A stretch of 64,000 bases of DNA from Stratiolaelaps scimitus (taxonomy: Eukaryota > Arthropoda > Arachnida > Mesostigmata > Laelapidae). Within the stretch, counting starts at the first letter, position 1. Each line of letters starts with the position of its first letter. A program made the position numbers and the translations under genes. Location: assembly GCA_019614645.1 (NCBI GenBank), contig JABWDB010000013.1:6587501-6651500 (forward strand). Direction: 5' to 3'. Under the pieces are notes generated by a model, which saw only the letters and a list, made by a program, of their open reading frames with translations, did not search any database and was not told the origin of the DNA. Positions 26,601 to 41,600 of the stretch are shown here, piece by piece.

Positions 26601-29600
26601 TAAATCTCTGCTTTGGGATTATCGCACTGTGGTTGATACTTCACTATATTCTTTTGTCAATCGCGGAGCAACACAGCCTCGCCGAGACAGCCGAAAAAAA
26701 CAGAAACAGGAAATACGGCTCCTTAGTGAATGACAACTACGTTAGACCTGTGGTCTTCGAAACATTGGAAGGACCAAGACTACGATCATTTACCTATTCA
26801 CAGATATAAAGAAAAGGTTATCGTCCCCTACAGGAGAGCAAGATGCAAGCGAATTTTTAATGCAACGATTTTCTTTCGATATCAAACGGGGAACGCTTAG
26901 GGCCTGGGGACGTAGGACCTCCTGATTTTATCAATTATATTAAGGATATATAGACGAAGCTGTCCTTAGACGTATTTCACGTTCAGCGTATACAATTGTC
27001 GCCCACTTATATAATTAAGTAAATTATAATATGATTAATATTGTTATAATCATGTCCAGTTGAATCGCAAGCTATAATCTGAGCTAAACTGACGAATTCG
27101 TCAGATTACTAAGTATCGTTCCAGCTATAAATAATTCGGCTCGTAGTAGTAACCTATGATAAAGCAGTATCTGTTCAGCTATCATATCAGCTGCCCTGGT
27201 ATCTATTATATCTATTCACTTCCTGCCAAATCTCTTCGTTCTTATCGACCGTCATCATGCACCGTGCGACGCTGTTTCAGCTATCGTTCATCGTATCCAT
27301 ATACTACATCGCATAGAGCTTGCCTTCTTCGTCTTTTTATCCCACTTATTATATGACACTTATACGTTCACCATGCTCGTTCCTCCCTATTAGGTGGTTA
27401 CGTTGTTAGAGCTAACGGTTGTAGGTCGGCTATCCCATCTGTGGGGTGGGCTAGGCGTTGGGGCATCCGTCGTATGCCGGTCTCTGAGCGGAACAGGGGA
27501 GGCTACGCACGCAGGGAAATTGCGGGGGCAATTGAGGTTTGCGGCAAGCGGCATGGAGAACCCTGTGGGACCCCCGGCGAGCAACCACACGACGAGGCGA
27601 CGACGACGACAACGCGTGAAAGGCTTCTCCGCTGACATCTATTTGTTAACACACGCTCACCACAGAGACACCACAGAGGGACGGAACCACGATGGCAGAA
27701 CCACGCAGGCACGCTCGACTCGCCCGTTCTTCCCGGTGATCCCCTCGGACAGAGTTCGCGTCGCAACTCAATCGGTTCGGCGCACGGGACCCGAACAAAT
27801 CACACCCTTCTCCTAAACAATCAACATTTAGCCTAGTAGCATAGCGAGCCTGGAAATGTACGTAGTTCGCGAATACTACAATATAGTAATGTCGATTGTA
27901 AACCACAATAAATACAGATCATTCACCTGGTCGTACCATCGAATGGCGCATGGACACCACCGTCAGCGCGGTGGCTTGGATGGCTAAGTCTCTGGCTGTC
28001 GGAAGCCAGAGGCCGCAGGTTCGAGCCCCGCTGCGTGGTGACATATAAGAGAGCTTAAGCATTGTAAAATTGCAGCTCCTTTAATAAACCAATAAACATT
28101 TACCATTTACCATGGGTTATCATAGGTACGCAACACGTCTGTGACACCCATGAGCAATTCTGTGGTTATTGGGTTTTCATTGTTATGTGGCCCTCCGTCA
28201 CTTCACCACCTCCGCCTTTCACATTACGTAGTACATACGCTCACTAAAGCAGTCAACTGCTGTATGGAACACGTCCGAATTTGGTCCCATTGGTTCATGT
28301 GTTACTAAACACACTGCCAAAAGGTCCACGAATCTCGTCGCCTGCCCCCTTTCGAACGAAGCAAACGTTCCACAATTCGACACACGCTTCGAGCGAGTCT
28401 AGCGCTCTAATTCAGTTATCACAATGGATGGATTAACAAGAACCATACCATGGCACAAATTTCACCCGCTCGCTTTCGCGTCTTCATCGTTTTTCCCTTA
28501 CCGCTGCCACACACTCACGGGCCACAATCTGTCCCTGGAACGAGCGCGCAGAGTCAGAATAACGAACGCGCTCGCGGTGTCAACCTAGCAGAAGCAGCAG
28601 AATTTAAATCGTAACGCGCCTGGCTTCCCTGCCCGCTCGGTTTCATTCGAGTGCTCCGTGTCGCCGAAGCCGTTGTCGTTGTTGGAGAACAGCCGTCGTC
28701 TGTTCTAGACGGCGTTGTGGCCAAGAAGTCAGAGAGAGAGAGAGAGAGAGACCCCCCCCAACCATCCGGCGGACAGGGTAGCTTTCTGCCACCTAATTAT
28801 TTTTCCTCGGCACGTTTCCGTTGATATTCTATTCCTCCACGTGGCGCGTTCGCTGTGTCGACGCCGAGGTGGTTCGTGACTTTGTATCTTATTCATTATT
28901 AGCCGTTGTTCTTTGGCCCGTTCCGTGAAGCCGGCGCACAACAATAACCAACAACATTGAGCATAGCGACGAACGCGAGCCGTGGAGGACGCATCGAGAG
29001 GAGAAAATTAGAAGGATGGATAACGAGGGCAGACACCCGCCTGCCTGTTGACGTAGACTCGATGTGCGGCGATGCCTTCGCCGAAAGGTGGAATAAAATG
29101 GGGTTGATTCAGTCACATAGGAATTCCCCCCCCTGAGTTCGTTGTTAATAATTATCCACTTAGGCTCTCGTCGGCTCCCATTACCACTCTCTTTCGGTGT
29201 CTCTCCCCCTCTCTCTCTGTCAGGCTTGTTCGTTTTCGATGCGTTTTCAAAAGAAGGGAACGCTGCCGCCCTCGCCGCGTTCTGCTGCTAGAGAATTGCG
29301 GAGTGCCAGCCTAGAGCACAGGCCGGAATCCCAAAACGGGAGCACGGCCAGCACATCCACGCGATTGCAGGAACGACCTGCCGCGCCTACATTCACATAT
29401 GTTGAACGCTGCAGTGAGCCGCTTGCAGTTAGCCTCAGCCAGCCAAAACGAAGCAGGTCAAGTAGGCAGTTGAGCGCAGGTGAGCCAGCGCCAGCACCAC
29501 CTGCGGCTTGCGGGACGGGAAGCTTGGGAGGAGGCAGCTTGGGGCAGAAATGCGGAGGAGGGCATGGGAACGAGAAGCTAAGAGCCTTGCGGAGTTTCGT

Positions 29601-32600
29601 TATTTCAGAGAAGTTTAGAGGGTGGGAGCGCGGTATGGGCAAACAATGGGGCTTGGAACGAAGAACGGTCAAGTGGAAACATTTCCCACACGCTAGAGAG
29701 GAGTGTAAGCAAGCGGAGTCACTACGGCGGCGGCGGCGGCCGAGGCTGACAAGCCGCAACGATTACAGAGTCGGGAGGCTGTTGTGTCGGACATCTAGTT
29801 CCCAGACAAATATTCTATGTCTCTATTTGGCGGACTCGAATAGTAGCAACATCAGGCTCTCCCGACGATGGACTGAGATGAATGAGCCTGTCCCCTAGAG
29901 ATGGGTGGCCTCCTAAGGGACACAGACAGTCAACTGTAATCATTAGATGAAAATAAATAAAGAAAGCGAAAAGTACCAAACAGGAAAAACCGTTTCGAAG
30001 ATTGTCGCTCATCTTCTCGCCTGTCGGCCCGTTATCGATTTTCCTACGGGTGAGAACGACGCGTAGAGGAGAGCACGTAATTCAAGCCATTTCGCTACGT
30101 GCGGCCGCGCTTATATAGCATCATACCTGATCGCTCGGCAAGCCTGATCTATTATTGGAGATTGTGGAGCGCTGCTGTTCAAATATTCCGCTTCAATCGG
30201 TCGTTTAGAAATAACGCATATATGATGAGCACTAGGCATCGTTACACAAAAATAGCTACAATTCAAGAAACATCACCCGTCTAGCTTCTCGAGATTCGCA
30301 GGTATTCGCTTGTTTCTATCGTCTTGTCGGCGACACTGGCAGCATCGCCATTGATCATTCCGGTTTGGATGCACAAAAAATTCCTTTTTTCCTTAGCCTC
30401 AGAAGCGAAGTATTATTACGTCTCTTATTGATGGCAGACGTCGGCACCCGCTTATTTACGGTCACTCTCCAGTCAGTTGCTCGTACAATATTTCCTTTCC
30501 TCGGCCCCTTGCTTAATCCGTCCCCCTTCTCGCGAACGCATCGCCATCAATAGCTGCGTGCACACCTACCTAGATTAGTGTCGTAACCTCAAGGGACAAG
30601 AAGTGTCCCCTTCAACGCTCTCTCTATCTCTCTCTCTTTCTCTCTCTTTCTGGCTGCTCGGCTGAGCCACCGCCGAAGTATTCTCCGCCTCCTCGCCTTT
30701 CTATCCCGCTGTGTCTGTCTCGTGGACAGACGTGTGCAGCAGTCGCAGACAGCCTTCTCCCAAGGGCGTCACTATGCTCCGCGCTGGCGCGCTTACAGCA
30801 TCAGCCAGAGGCGGCTCTGGCGTGGTCCACTACGTTCGTGGCTCTTTAGGATGTCAGCAGAGATGGGCGCCACCGCTACATAGCGAAGTCTTTCGACTGC
30901 GAACGGCAACGGCGGCGGCGGCGGCACAAGAAGCAGCAAGGACAGCACAGCATCACAAAGATACGCTGCCCAAGCCAACGTTACGCTGGTCTCCCTATTT
31001 TGCCTTGCTGAATGCCCACCTGCCAGCTAGAACGGCCCGCCTGCTGCCTACCAAGGCTGCAGGCCACACGAGTGGGTACACAGTGGGCACGAGAGATAGA
31101 GCAGATGGGGGTACAACTGCCCTGGCTGCGGTGCCGGTGCAGCAGAGCGATGGACGAACAGGGGACAACACAACGCAAGGGGGAAACAACAGCGTAGGGG
31201 ACTATTGCAGCGCGGCGGGGTCGACCGACCGGCGATAGATGAAGTTGCTCGCGCGCCTCGTCGTCTTGAGCCGCTCGCGGCGAGTCTTCTCGCTGCTACA
31301 GCTGCTGCTGCTGCTGCTTTTGCTGCAGTAGCAGCTGAGGCCGTTACGTTGTTAGCCAGCCAGCCGCATCGCCGCTTGTCGGTGTAATTAAGTTATGGGC
31401 CCCTGGAGACGAGACGACTGACAACTACCGCGGCTACTGCTGCAGCTGAGAGCCTGAACGAAAGAGACACACGAAGAACCAGACACACACATACGCCCTT
31501 GCACATATACAATACGCGCATACGTTTGGCCACACACTCGCAAACACAGGGCAACGGCTGAGGGGCACGGCGCTGAAAATGCTGCGCGTCGCTCGATCCC
31601 CATAAGAGCAATGTCTCGCATGGTGGCGTGGTGTACGCGTGTATTGTCACACCGAAATCCAATGATAACGTGAGCACTTAGTATCGTTTTGGAGATGTAG
31701 TACAGAGTTACCCTGCTGCAGATAGGGCCAAAGAGGACGGAGAAAGTCGAAGACAAAACCGTTACCAGCTCAAGTTTAAAATCCGCAAGAGCAACAACAC
31801 TAGCGCGAATGAATCCGTACAATGCATGTGTTTTCCTAGGGCTTTTATCGATGATAGACGTATGGCTACATTTGTAATTCGTATAGCTCGCTAGGTAAAT
31901 CATCCCGTTATTGGTCAGACGTTACAAAGACCAAGTGCCAACTTGGTTGTATCGTTCACCAGAATTATGGTTACGTGGACACAACTGCGTCTCGCTACAA
32001 ATAAACCCGGACGTCGCTAATGGCAAGCCAAGAACAACAGTACCAATTTTTGAGGCATTTTCGAACGCATCCGTCCGAAGTGCTACGTCTCGAGTGGGCG
32101 ACGGGGATGATTTCTCTCTGTAGCTTCCATAACCATCATAGGCGAAGAATGAAAGCTCTTGTTCGGGTATGACGGTGGCGGTGGCTTCGGCCGGCTATGC
32201 TCCGACGTGTTCCAACGTTTCGTCGCTCGAAACAGCTAATGCCATTTAAGTAACGGGTTTAGCTGAGTGGTTTTTTTACGTAGGTTTGTTCACAGGGATA
32301 GCTCGGAAAGAACGGACAGTTCTGCAGCCCGTACCTCTATAGGTCTGACAGGAACGTACGATTGCTCCGCCGGTGTCGGGCAGCCAGCTCAGCGTTTGGC
32401 GGCGGCGGCGGCGAACGGGGCATAAAATGACGCAGAACCATTTGAGCCATTGAGTTTCAAGCGGCAGACCCCCCTCCCCTCATGACGTTCCCTTGCCACA
32501 TGCTCCACTAACAGAAGGCTGTTAGTTTATGGTGCCTGCGACTACTGGCTAGCTTCGTCGAGCCAGCAAACTCAGGGGAAGCTAGAAGTGAACGGGTCTG

Positions 32601-35600
32601 GATGCGACGGATATCATAGTTGCTTTACCGTGGTGGGTGGAGAGTTGAGCCATCGGCAGAAGCCCCTAATGATTGCAGCGCGTCTCTGCAGGCCGCTCAC
32701 AGCTGCAGGCACCAGGTCCTCGCCATTCAGACGAGCAGGTGGCCCACCAATACCCTTCATGCCCACTTGGGAAGGGACATCCTCAAATAGAACTGCCCAA
32801 CTACGACGTCCACAGTTTCAAAGGAGGGGAACGGAGGGTGTATGAGTGAGACTAGTACGAACGTTACGCTGAGCGATAGTTATAAAGAAGCAGGCCACAA
32901 GAGCACAACTGGCCGTTCACTACAGCTGTAGCTGGGCTTTGGAGATTGAACGAGGTACACTTTAGAATGGCGCTTTAAGCTGTTTATGGGAAATTAAGTT
33001 AAACATGTAAACCGATGTTTTATTTGCCAATAAGGCTAATATAGAAGGACTAACTGGTCCTGCGCCGTACGGGGATCGTTGAATGGACCATTCAATGTGT
33101 TAAGGAGAACTCCCTTGCAAATATTATAGATCAAATCAGATAGTACCGATCGAGGCACTTTGCTCCGCGTGAGCTAATTTTAAAATTGTCAATGAGAAAA
33201 TTCACCGAATGATCGGGCCCTATTCAGTTCTCCTTTTTGAGCGCGTTTTTAAGCTTTAATCTGTCTCTCAAAAGGCTGTTTCAGATTTGTCTACGACTTG
33301 GGCGAGTATAAAACGCTGGAAATTGTTCCAGGCATCAGAGGTTGGTGTCTCTTTCGGTTTAAGGAGTTTTAGTGCCGAGTACTACCGGACTCTATGTAGC
33401 GTTTGGATTCTAGCTCATAAATGGAGACGCTTTACTTGTTCACTATGTGTTTAATTATCTTTACTTGTATATGACCTACCTTGCGCCTGAATTTGTTGTA
33501 TGACGAATTTACATATGAAAACATTGCTTACAGGTGCTGCCAACTATACATCGTGGCTGACGCGGACGAGCTGGATGCATGACTTTATGAAACACGAATC
33601 GATTAAGTCATCACTAGCACGATTAGAAAGAGGTTACTAGCCAGCATGTTTCTGGGGTGACAACCCAGCCTGCCCAACGTACCGGGAAAGCTTGAGCACT
33701 TGGAGGACGCTCGGTCAGGATAATGCCGCAAGTACTGCCCCCCTGGAAACCCACCAGACGGGCGCTAGTATCGAGAGAGCTAGGGTAGAGCAAGAAGCAA
33801 CGGCAGGCGGCCACGGACGATTGGCAGAGTGTTCGAGGGAGGGACCCCAGCATCCTTATCTAGAATGATACCAAAGGGCCCCACAACTAATCGGTTTATG
33901 CTTAAGATCCTAGAGATTATCCTCAACAGGTGCCGGGAAGCACATCATGTGCTAGAAATAACGATCAGGAAATGACAGATCGGGCCTCTATTGGTGTCGG
34001 GCGACCGCAACACGGAGGAGCTGGGCACCAGAAAAGAAAGGAGATGCGTTCAATTCAACAGGCATAAACGGGACCCTAACTGTATGGGAACGGGGAGCGG
34101 GAAACGGCTTTGCATGGATAGACGTGGATGAGGTGACGGTTTCTACAGCGGCTACTTTTCTCCAAACATGTCCATGTGGAGTTTAAGATCTTTCTCGATC
34201 TTCTGGGCAATGTTTTAGCGGGTCATAGAGGCGAAAAACTAGCAGCCACGGGCGACTTTAACGCAGCCAGTACAGCGATAGGGAGCCGTACCACCAGCAA
34301 GCCAGGCAAAGTCCTGCAGGAGTGGGGAACCGAGGAAGTGGTGCCCAACGACGGGAGGATATCCACCTTATCTAGGAGAGTTCATCATGACAGCGAGCTG
34401 GAGGGTGTAACTTTTAGTTCAACCTACCTTCAAACTTGAATTCCAAAAACTGTATTCCCAAGAAATTCATACATTTAGATAAATAAATACAAATCAAATA
34501 TATATATAAAAGAAAAAACATGTTCCAACAGTGCCAAGTACATTGGCAATAGAAAAAACCGAAGATAACGAACCCTCTTCTTCCACATGGCAAATATTGC
34601 ACGGAAAAGCTTCACACCATAGCAGATACCACTCGTCATGTAACCCAGCAAGGAGCATCGTCATCCGCCAAACAGCCCCTTAATGTTGTAGGGCGGAGGG
34701 CAGACTACAGCTATTACAGTTTGAGGCAATGCCGATCGACCGCATTATTTTGAATTATTATGGGACCGACGACGCCAGTGGAGACTCAACGGCGCTATCT
34801 CCACCCTCGACTCGAACGAGGCCTGCCAGCCATCGTCAGGTCGCTCCCCCCAACGCCCCCCAAACATCCCCAACTATCGAAGGTGCCATTGTGGCTGTAG
34901 AGCGACACGGCAGCAGGAACGAGTCGTGGTTGGAGTGTTCGGTCGCCGTTATTCTCTCTCTCTCTCTTTCTCGTGTTCTCACTCGCCGAGGTAATCCGAG
35001 GGAAAGCACAGGTGGCCGTAATGCGGCAACTGACCTCGTCGGCGACCTTCGCGTCGCCTTGCAAGCCCCTCGGCCGAAATTGGGGTCTGCCTTTCAATGA
35101 CGCCACAGGGCTGCCGCAAGGCAGAAGGCAAACGGGCGGGCAACGCGCAGCCGTCTCTAGCGTGAAAGAGCCCTAGACACACGAGACCCAGAGTGTAGCA
35201 GTGCAATATAATAACAGATACAATAGAAGTGGGTCGGGTCAGTGTCCCTGGAGTCAGTATCAAGGATCTCGAATGAGTCGACGACGGGCGACAAAGAATT
35301 GACTCTCTACAGAGAGGAAGGACAACAGTGGCGGACAAGCGGAGGACAAACTGAAGAACGGCCGGAGGCGTTCACGGTGTGTTGAGCCTTTACAGACGAG
35401 GCGGACGGTGGCGACAACGCTGAACGCTGAGTTGTCGACGCAGTGATGGAAACCAAATCGGGAACTGTTTGTGTAGAAGAAATGCGGATGTGCATACATT
35501 ATATTGTATGGGATCACTGCGCGCAGATGGTCGTAATATGACAATTCGTAGCTCGTTGGGTTGGAAATTTAGGAAATGAGCGTTTGGCGGATTCAAGTTC

Positions 35601-38600
35601 AGAAATGCAAGACAGGTAAATAGCAGCTTGGGGTTGTCTGTCACATGTCCCGTGGGGCAAGTCGGTGTTATCTACTAGGTGGTGCTTTTGATTATCTTCA
35701 AGAAGAAACAGCAGGTTCTTTGAGCACATGAGCATTCTTTTATGGAAGCGGATGGCGGAGTAATATCCAACAAATTAACAAATCGTAACTAGTTATCGAT
35801 AACGGTAGAAAAAGCTAGCTCGATAATGCTGCTCAATATCCCCTAGAAATAAGGAACGGTCTGAGATATTCACCTTCGATATAGATCCTCGGCCTCTTGG
35901 TCAACCTGGAGCTTTTTCATAGTTTCGGCAGCATTAACCATAGCAACGGTATTCGTTGGCTCTATTGCCACAGCTTCGAGGTACTGCCTCGATGCCTCCC
36001 GGAGACGACCTGTAATGACATAAAGGCGCAGTCCGTTATAAGCAAGCGAGTAACAGCTAAAGCCTTCTTTACTGAAATCTACACAATTTCGTCGTGGTTT
36101 GCATTTCCCAAAGTGGTCCCTTTACAGATTGTACAATGAACCGCCTTTCCCCGATATAGAACTTATTTGAATAACGTCCTAGCCAAGTTAACTAATTGCC
36201 GATGTGAGTACACTCGTGTTTACAGCCCCACGATTCAGCGGGATGGCCTGAAGGAGAACGCAACACTTTATCAAGTCGTCCATTTTCTATTTCGTCGAAA
36301 TGCCAAGTCATCACATTTTTGTCAGATTTCGTGCCCTGTGAAGCGAGACGCGCAGACTATCCGTTGATAGAGTTCGAATCTCTCAATGCCACCACCTTAA
36401 GCATTCTATGCAGTTCCTTTAATAAATCAATAAAGCCTTACCTTACTTTACCGTCACAGGAGGCAGTATTTAACTAAAAGGTATAACCAAATACATTTGC
36501 ACAAAGAGACTCAAGATCTCATTAGCCCGGACAAGCCAGTCAATGACTTCGGTATTCGCTATGTGCCCACGATGTACCGTCGGATATCCTTGATTGGCAA
36601 AGCATTATCAATATTTACCAGAGTTGGCCAATTGGATCATAAGTATGTTCACTTCTGCCTTGGAGGCGCCCTACTCATTGCCTACGGATTGTGCGGTTCC
36701 TACGTACCAAGATATAAGATACCGTATTGGGCATAACTTAAAATAGAAGAACAATTCCGGGCTGACTCACTGTCAATAATTAACCTTCAGCGAACTGCTT
36801 TCGGCATTGCTTCATAAGACGGACCCCTAAAATGCAACTGCGCAACGTGGTGGTCGAGCCCATTAATCCATGTGTCTCCCCTGATTGCAGGGCACATACG
36901 ATGAGACGCCAACGGGCTCGACAACTGAAATCACATCTTTAAAGAATTGTACAAACACTGTCGTTCATACTGTTGCGGGCTACTTTCTGATCTCTTGAAC
37001 CTGATTTGTGTCAAGGACCCACTGCTATCTAGAGCGCTTCTCAGTTTAAGCGTACAAGAGACAGATACCGATCCCGATCGTGCGCACCTCATTGACGGTT
37101 CTCCGCACCTGCTCCGAGACCCCGCCAGCCACGACCCCCTCAGCCCCGGCCATTCCCGTCCTTTTGAACATCGGCTTATCGCTACGATTGCACTCCTTTT
37201 CGACCACTTGTCGGGTATTACAACGACCGATGAGTTTATGGCATGCAAGCGGGCCGCTGTTGTCCGCCCGGGGGAAACAGGCCGGAGCCGTGGCGGAGCA
37301 GGAGGCACAATTGCCATGAGAGAGAAAGAGAATGATAAAGGACGAGCGAGCTAGCCGATAGCGGGTGGATGGCACGGATAGCAAGGAAGACATAAGGCCA
37401 CTCACTGAGCGGCGGTTGCTGTTGCTGCCAACCCTTCAAGCACTAACCGTAAGCCGTCAGAAGGCCGCTTGCTCCGCGCCACCACCACCACTAGCACCAG
37501 CAACAGCACGACGATGACCAGCAACACCAGCAGCGCTACTTGGACAGACCTCCTCTACTGTCTAAAGCTTCTTCTCTTCATCCCTTTTCCCTCTCTCACG
37601 GGCGTTCTTTCCTGCGGGAGCTCGCTCGTCCGCCGCTGACGCTCTTCCTTGTGCAATATTCATGCCCGACCCGCTGCTGTCGCGGCCGCCAAAGACGTCA
37701 CTGGCACCACTGTCGGGCCAAACCCAGCAGTAGTGTGCAGTATGCTGGCGATACCCCAGCATTCGCCTTTTGGCAAGCCAAGGCAAGCTAGCCGTGAGTA
37801 AGCGAACGAGCGAGCAAACGGCGGTCGTTCACATACTCTCCCGCACCCCCCCGAACGAACTCCACGACCCCCTCCTGCCTACCGGCCCTGAGCCGCAACC
37901 ACCGCCGCCGCCGCCTCCACAGCTTACCACGCGGGTCATCGCTATTACCGTAATGTGCTCTTCGCAAGAAGCAACAAGCGTGCCTACGCTAACCCACTTC
38001 TGAGCGTTCCCGAAAATACTCGCCCCATTTATTCACCTTCTGTCTTTACAGGGGCCGGTCCGAGTCCCCAGTCTTGCTTCACCCCTGTACCCCTATCGTA
38101 TGCCAGCCGAGAGAGAGAGAGCGGACGTGCGCTGTCCGTTGACGCAACAACAGCGAGACAGCGACAACAATGCATGCTGTACTAAATAGATATATTACCA
38201 CAACCACTATGGCTGCTGTAATCGTACGACGAGTGCTATTGTTGTAACAGGCACAAATGTATCGTGAACAATAGCATCATGCGCGAGGTGCCCGTCGTTC
38301 TGCCGGACATTCTAGCAGGGCCATTACACAACGCCAAGGCGCATGAAACAGAATGGCGAATACAATAAAGCACTATTATTATTATTATTACGAGGTTGGA
38401 GATACGGCCAATACTTTTGCTCGTGGGTGTAACTGTTATAATTGTTGAAGATTAATGAAGAGTAAGGCGACAAAAAGTCTTACTTTCTTCTACTTCGAGC
38501 CTCAGTAGCTCCATACATCGGTTTCAATAGATATTGTCCGGCATTCTTTGGACATCTAATACAACGCCATTCATTTTTGACATACTCATTTACAGGTACA

Positions 38601-41600
38601 CTTTCCCTTGTATAATTAAGTCGGCCTCATCTTGTTTGGCAGCACATAATTCCAAATCGCATCCGCTAGACCGGTGAACGGGCAGCTTGCCATCGCATCA
38701 TCTCCGAGGTGCAAGGTTTGTCAACATATTGTTATATTGTATTCAGAAATCGTTCTTTACCATTGGCCATCCATGACTTCTCGAAAATCGCACACATCTG
38801 ACCCATTCTCGTTCACTCTGACCCCAGTGTTGCGTGCTCTGATTTCGCTGTGGTCAGACACCCTTGACGTAGCCTATCCAACAGGTCTTGTAAATTATTA
38901 AACGTTTGAAAGAGGCAGACGAACTGGCTCGATCGGCCGACTGCCTCGTACGAGGTTGAGGTCGACAACCTTCCACCTTCGCGAATAGTCAACAAACACG
39001 ATATATAGAGAAGTAACTGAACTACTCGTTTTTTCAGCTTAACTAGACCAGTGAGTTAGATTTGGTCTCAAGTGAGCTGAATAGCTTAAAACACCATCTG
39101 ATTCAAATGAGTTTGTGCTAAAAGATAAATTCAAGATCTGGGCTCTTATTGGCGACTGGCCCTTTCGTTGAGGGAAATATCTTTTCTGCTGGATGGCGTA
39201 ACAGAAGTTTGCAGTAGTAATGGAAGCGCACAGTGAGCACGAGTTCCTGTAGGATAGTCAACGACCAAGCACCACTAATTCCCGATATCTGTTACCTATG
39301 CGGAATATCAAAGCTTTGAAATGCTGGTCTGCATTCCGACGTGCATTTGCGTCCAGCATAAATACACCGAATATTTCTCTTGAGTTCGTCCAACCCGCAC
39401 AGATCTGGCAGTGCCGCCCGCGCTTACTTATATGTAAATAGTCATTCCGGAAGTTTGCCAAGCACCGGACGGCATCAAGGACGGCCCATCCAGTCGGTCA
39501 ACGCGGCCCGCCAAAGGCCGCACGTTTGCACTGACGCTCGGGTAATAGCGAGAGCGTCACTTTTCTGTCTCGGTGAATCGTCTTCCAGCGTTGGCGTTTG
39601 TTTGACGGCCGGAACCGGCGGCCGTCTAGTACCGGAGAAGTGGAAGGTTCGGAATGGGGCGCTCGGAGCGATCAGAAAGCTCCGAGTGAAATGAGCCTTA
39701 AACGAGCAAGTCCAAATTGAGCAGCCTCATCCGCCGTGCACTTCTCCCTAGTTCTAGCGGAGGTTGCCGACTGCCTTCCTCGGACCGCTACCGTTTCCCA
39801 CCCCTATCCCCTGCTGCCCCCGACGGCCGATGGCTACAGACGGCGTAGACAACTGGTCTCCGTCGTCTCTCTCTCTCCTCCTAGCCAAAACAGCCCCGCC
39901 TCAGTTTCTTCGCACGCTCATAAAGCCATCGTTGCGGGCAGACCCTTGGCCGAAGCACGATGCGCCGGTGCAGAACAAAGCTTCAGCGTCGGCCTCGGCG
40001 GTGGCGGAAGAGAGCCGCTACCGAGACATTGTGCAACTTTCCCATATGATAATAATAATACTATGTAGCTAGCAGCTTCGGATGCGGGTTCTGCTGCATG
40101 CTCAAACGGACAGCTGGCGACTTGTTCCAACGGCCACCGTCGTTCACCAACGCTGAACGCACCCACCTCATGGTGTTGTGAGTGAGGTCATTTTGCAATC
40201 AGTTATGAAACAGAGTACGACGAGGTTGGCGACACAAATCAAGACGCGTTGGGAAAACGCTTGGGGGTGGCTCGTCTTGACGATGTTTCCTATTACAAGG
40301 CGGAAACCTATTCAACCTGTTCTCGAGGTCAAGTTCAAATACGATAACGGTATGTCGTGCAAATATTCTATGCTATCCCAAGACCTCTCTGAATTAATGA
40401 TTCAATGAGCTACTCTATAATTAACAGCTCAATGTGTATAGTTGAATCAGTAACTGAATATGCCGCAGGGACTTCACTTGACACTTTTTCGGGTGCGTAG
40501 ATGGCAACGTGGAATCGAGTCATCAAGCAGTAGAAGGTGATTAATTTATAATGTTGAACTACGTATGTACAAATTATTTTACTACTTCTAAGTACAAGAC
40601 GGCACATATGTGTAGCGCCAATGCCTACACATAACATAATATCGATATTCGATTGGTGCCACGTCCTTAAGTGTATTACTTAATTACTCAGTTTTCAAAA
40701 GTTAATTAACTAAACTAATAACTATTTCCACTAATGGAAATGCACTTATGTGCCTTATGTCCCGGAGAGCCGCAGCAGCACTGCTGCGAAGGTTCATTAA
40801 ATACAGATGCTTCCTTGTGCTATGACCGCTCCCATAACGAATGTACCAAATGTATTCGGTATCAATCAATGTAATAATTCGATATCCACAGTTTCAGACG
40901 AGCGTCACAAGATGCAATCCCGCTGCTGTATTTTAACATTCTCAACGTACCAACGAAGAGTCTTACTTGAATTCAATTCTATTGGATGACTCAATGATTC
41001 AACACCTTGAGATCATCTTAAGCACCTAACTTAGTTGTTTCTACGCAAATGTCACTGTGACGCTACCCTTTCTCATCATGGAACGCATCTCCAGTAAATC
41101 TCTACTTATCGTAGCTGCGATTGCATTGTCCATTTTTGTTTTTCACTTGAGCAGTGAAAGTGTAGGCAACTTCCGTAGCTCGACACCCTCTGGTCCTCCA
41201 CTTGGCCACGTATCAGCTCCGCCAGCTGGCTAACTTGGCCAGGTAGCAAACGCGGGGCTGGCCGGACGCGAGCTAGCTCGCTGCAAGTTCGTAGGGGATG
41301 CCCGGAAGCTACATTAATCACGCCTATCAGCTAAGCAGACACCGTCGACCGTGGGCGCGGTGGACCAACTCTGGGGGACCTTGGCTTTCCTGCTTTCCGT
41401 CGCCGCTTCCCACTGCCCGAGAGAAGAGAGCCAGCCGCCGAGTGGCTTGCCACCGCAAGCATTTCGCTCAGCGATGCACGCCAGCTCTCTCTAGCCATTT
41501 CCCCCATAGGTACTTCCACCTGCACACCACCTGGGAGCAGTGGCGCCTGACAGAATCCTCGTTTTGCCCTTCGTCGTCGGCTAGTTACTGCTTGCAACTG

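Larger units (their letters stand above)
26193..35873 (-). other. Tmtc1: Tmtc1 intron, 9.7 kb
   Basis: Holds a family A SINE (27958-28112), the LINE endonuclease remnant (33895-34439), and CT/GA tracts. There are two GC-rich blocks (about 29.2-31.4 kb and 34.7-35.2 kb) whose long open frames are not supported as genes. Confidence 0.75.

Noticed and set aside
27960..28045. Functional tRNA gene
   Set aside because: A and B boxes and one good stem are present, but the acceptor ends do not pair and the sequence continues into a conserved SINE tail shared with 36330-36452.
29197..29898. 233-codon plus-strand frame as a gene
   Set aside because: Overlaps an equally long frame on the minus strand. 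Low-complexity P/R/S-rich product with no known motif.
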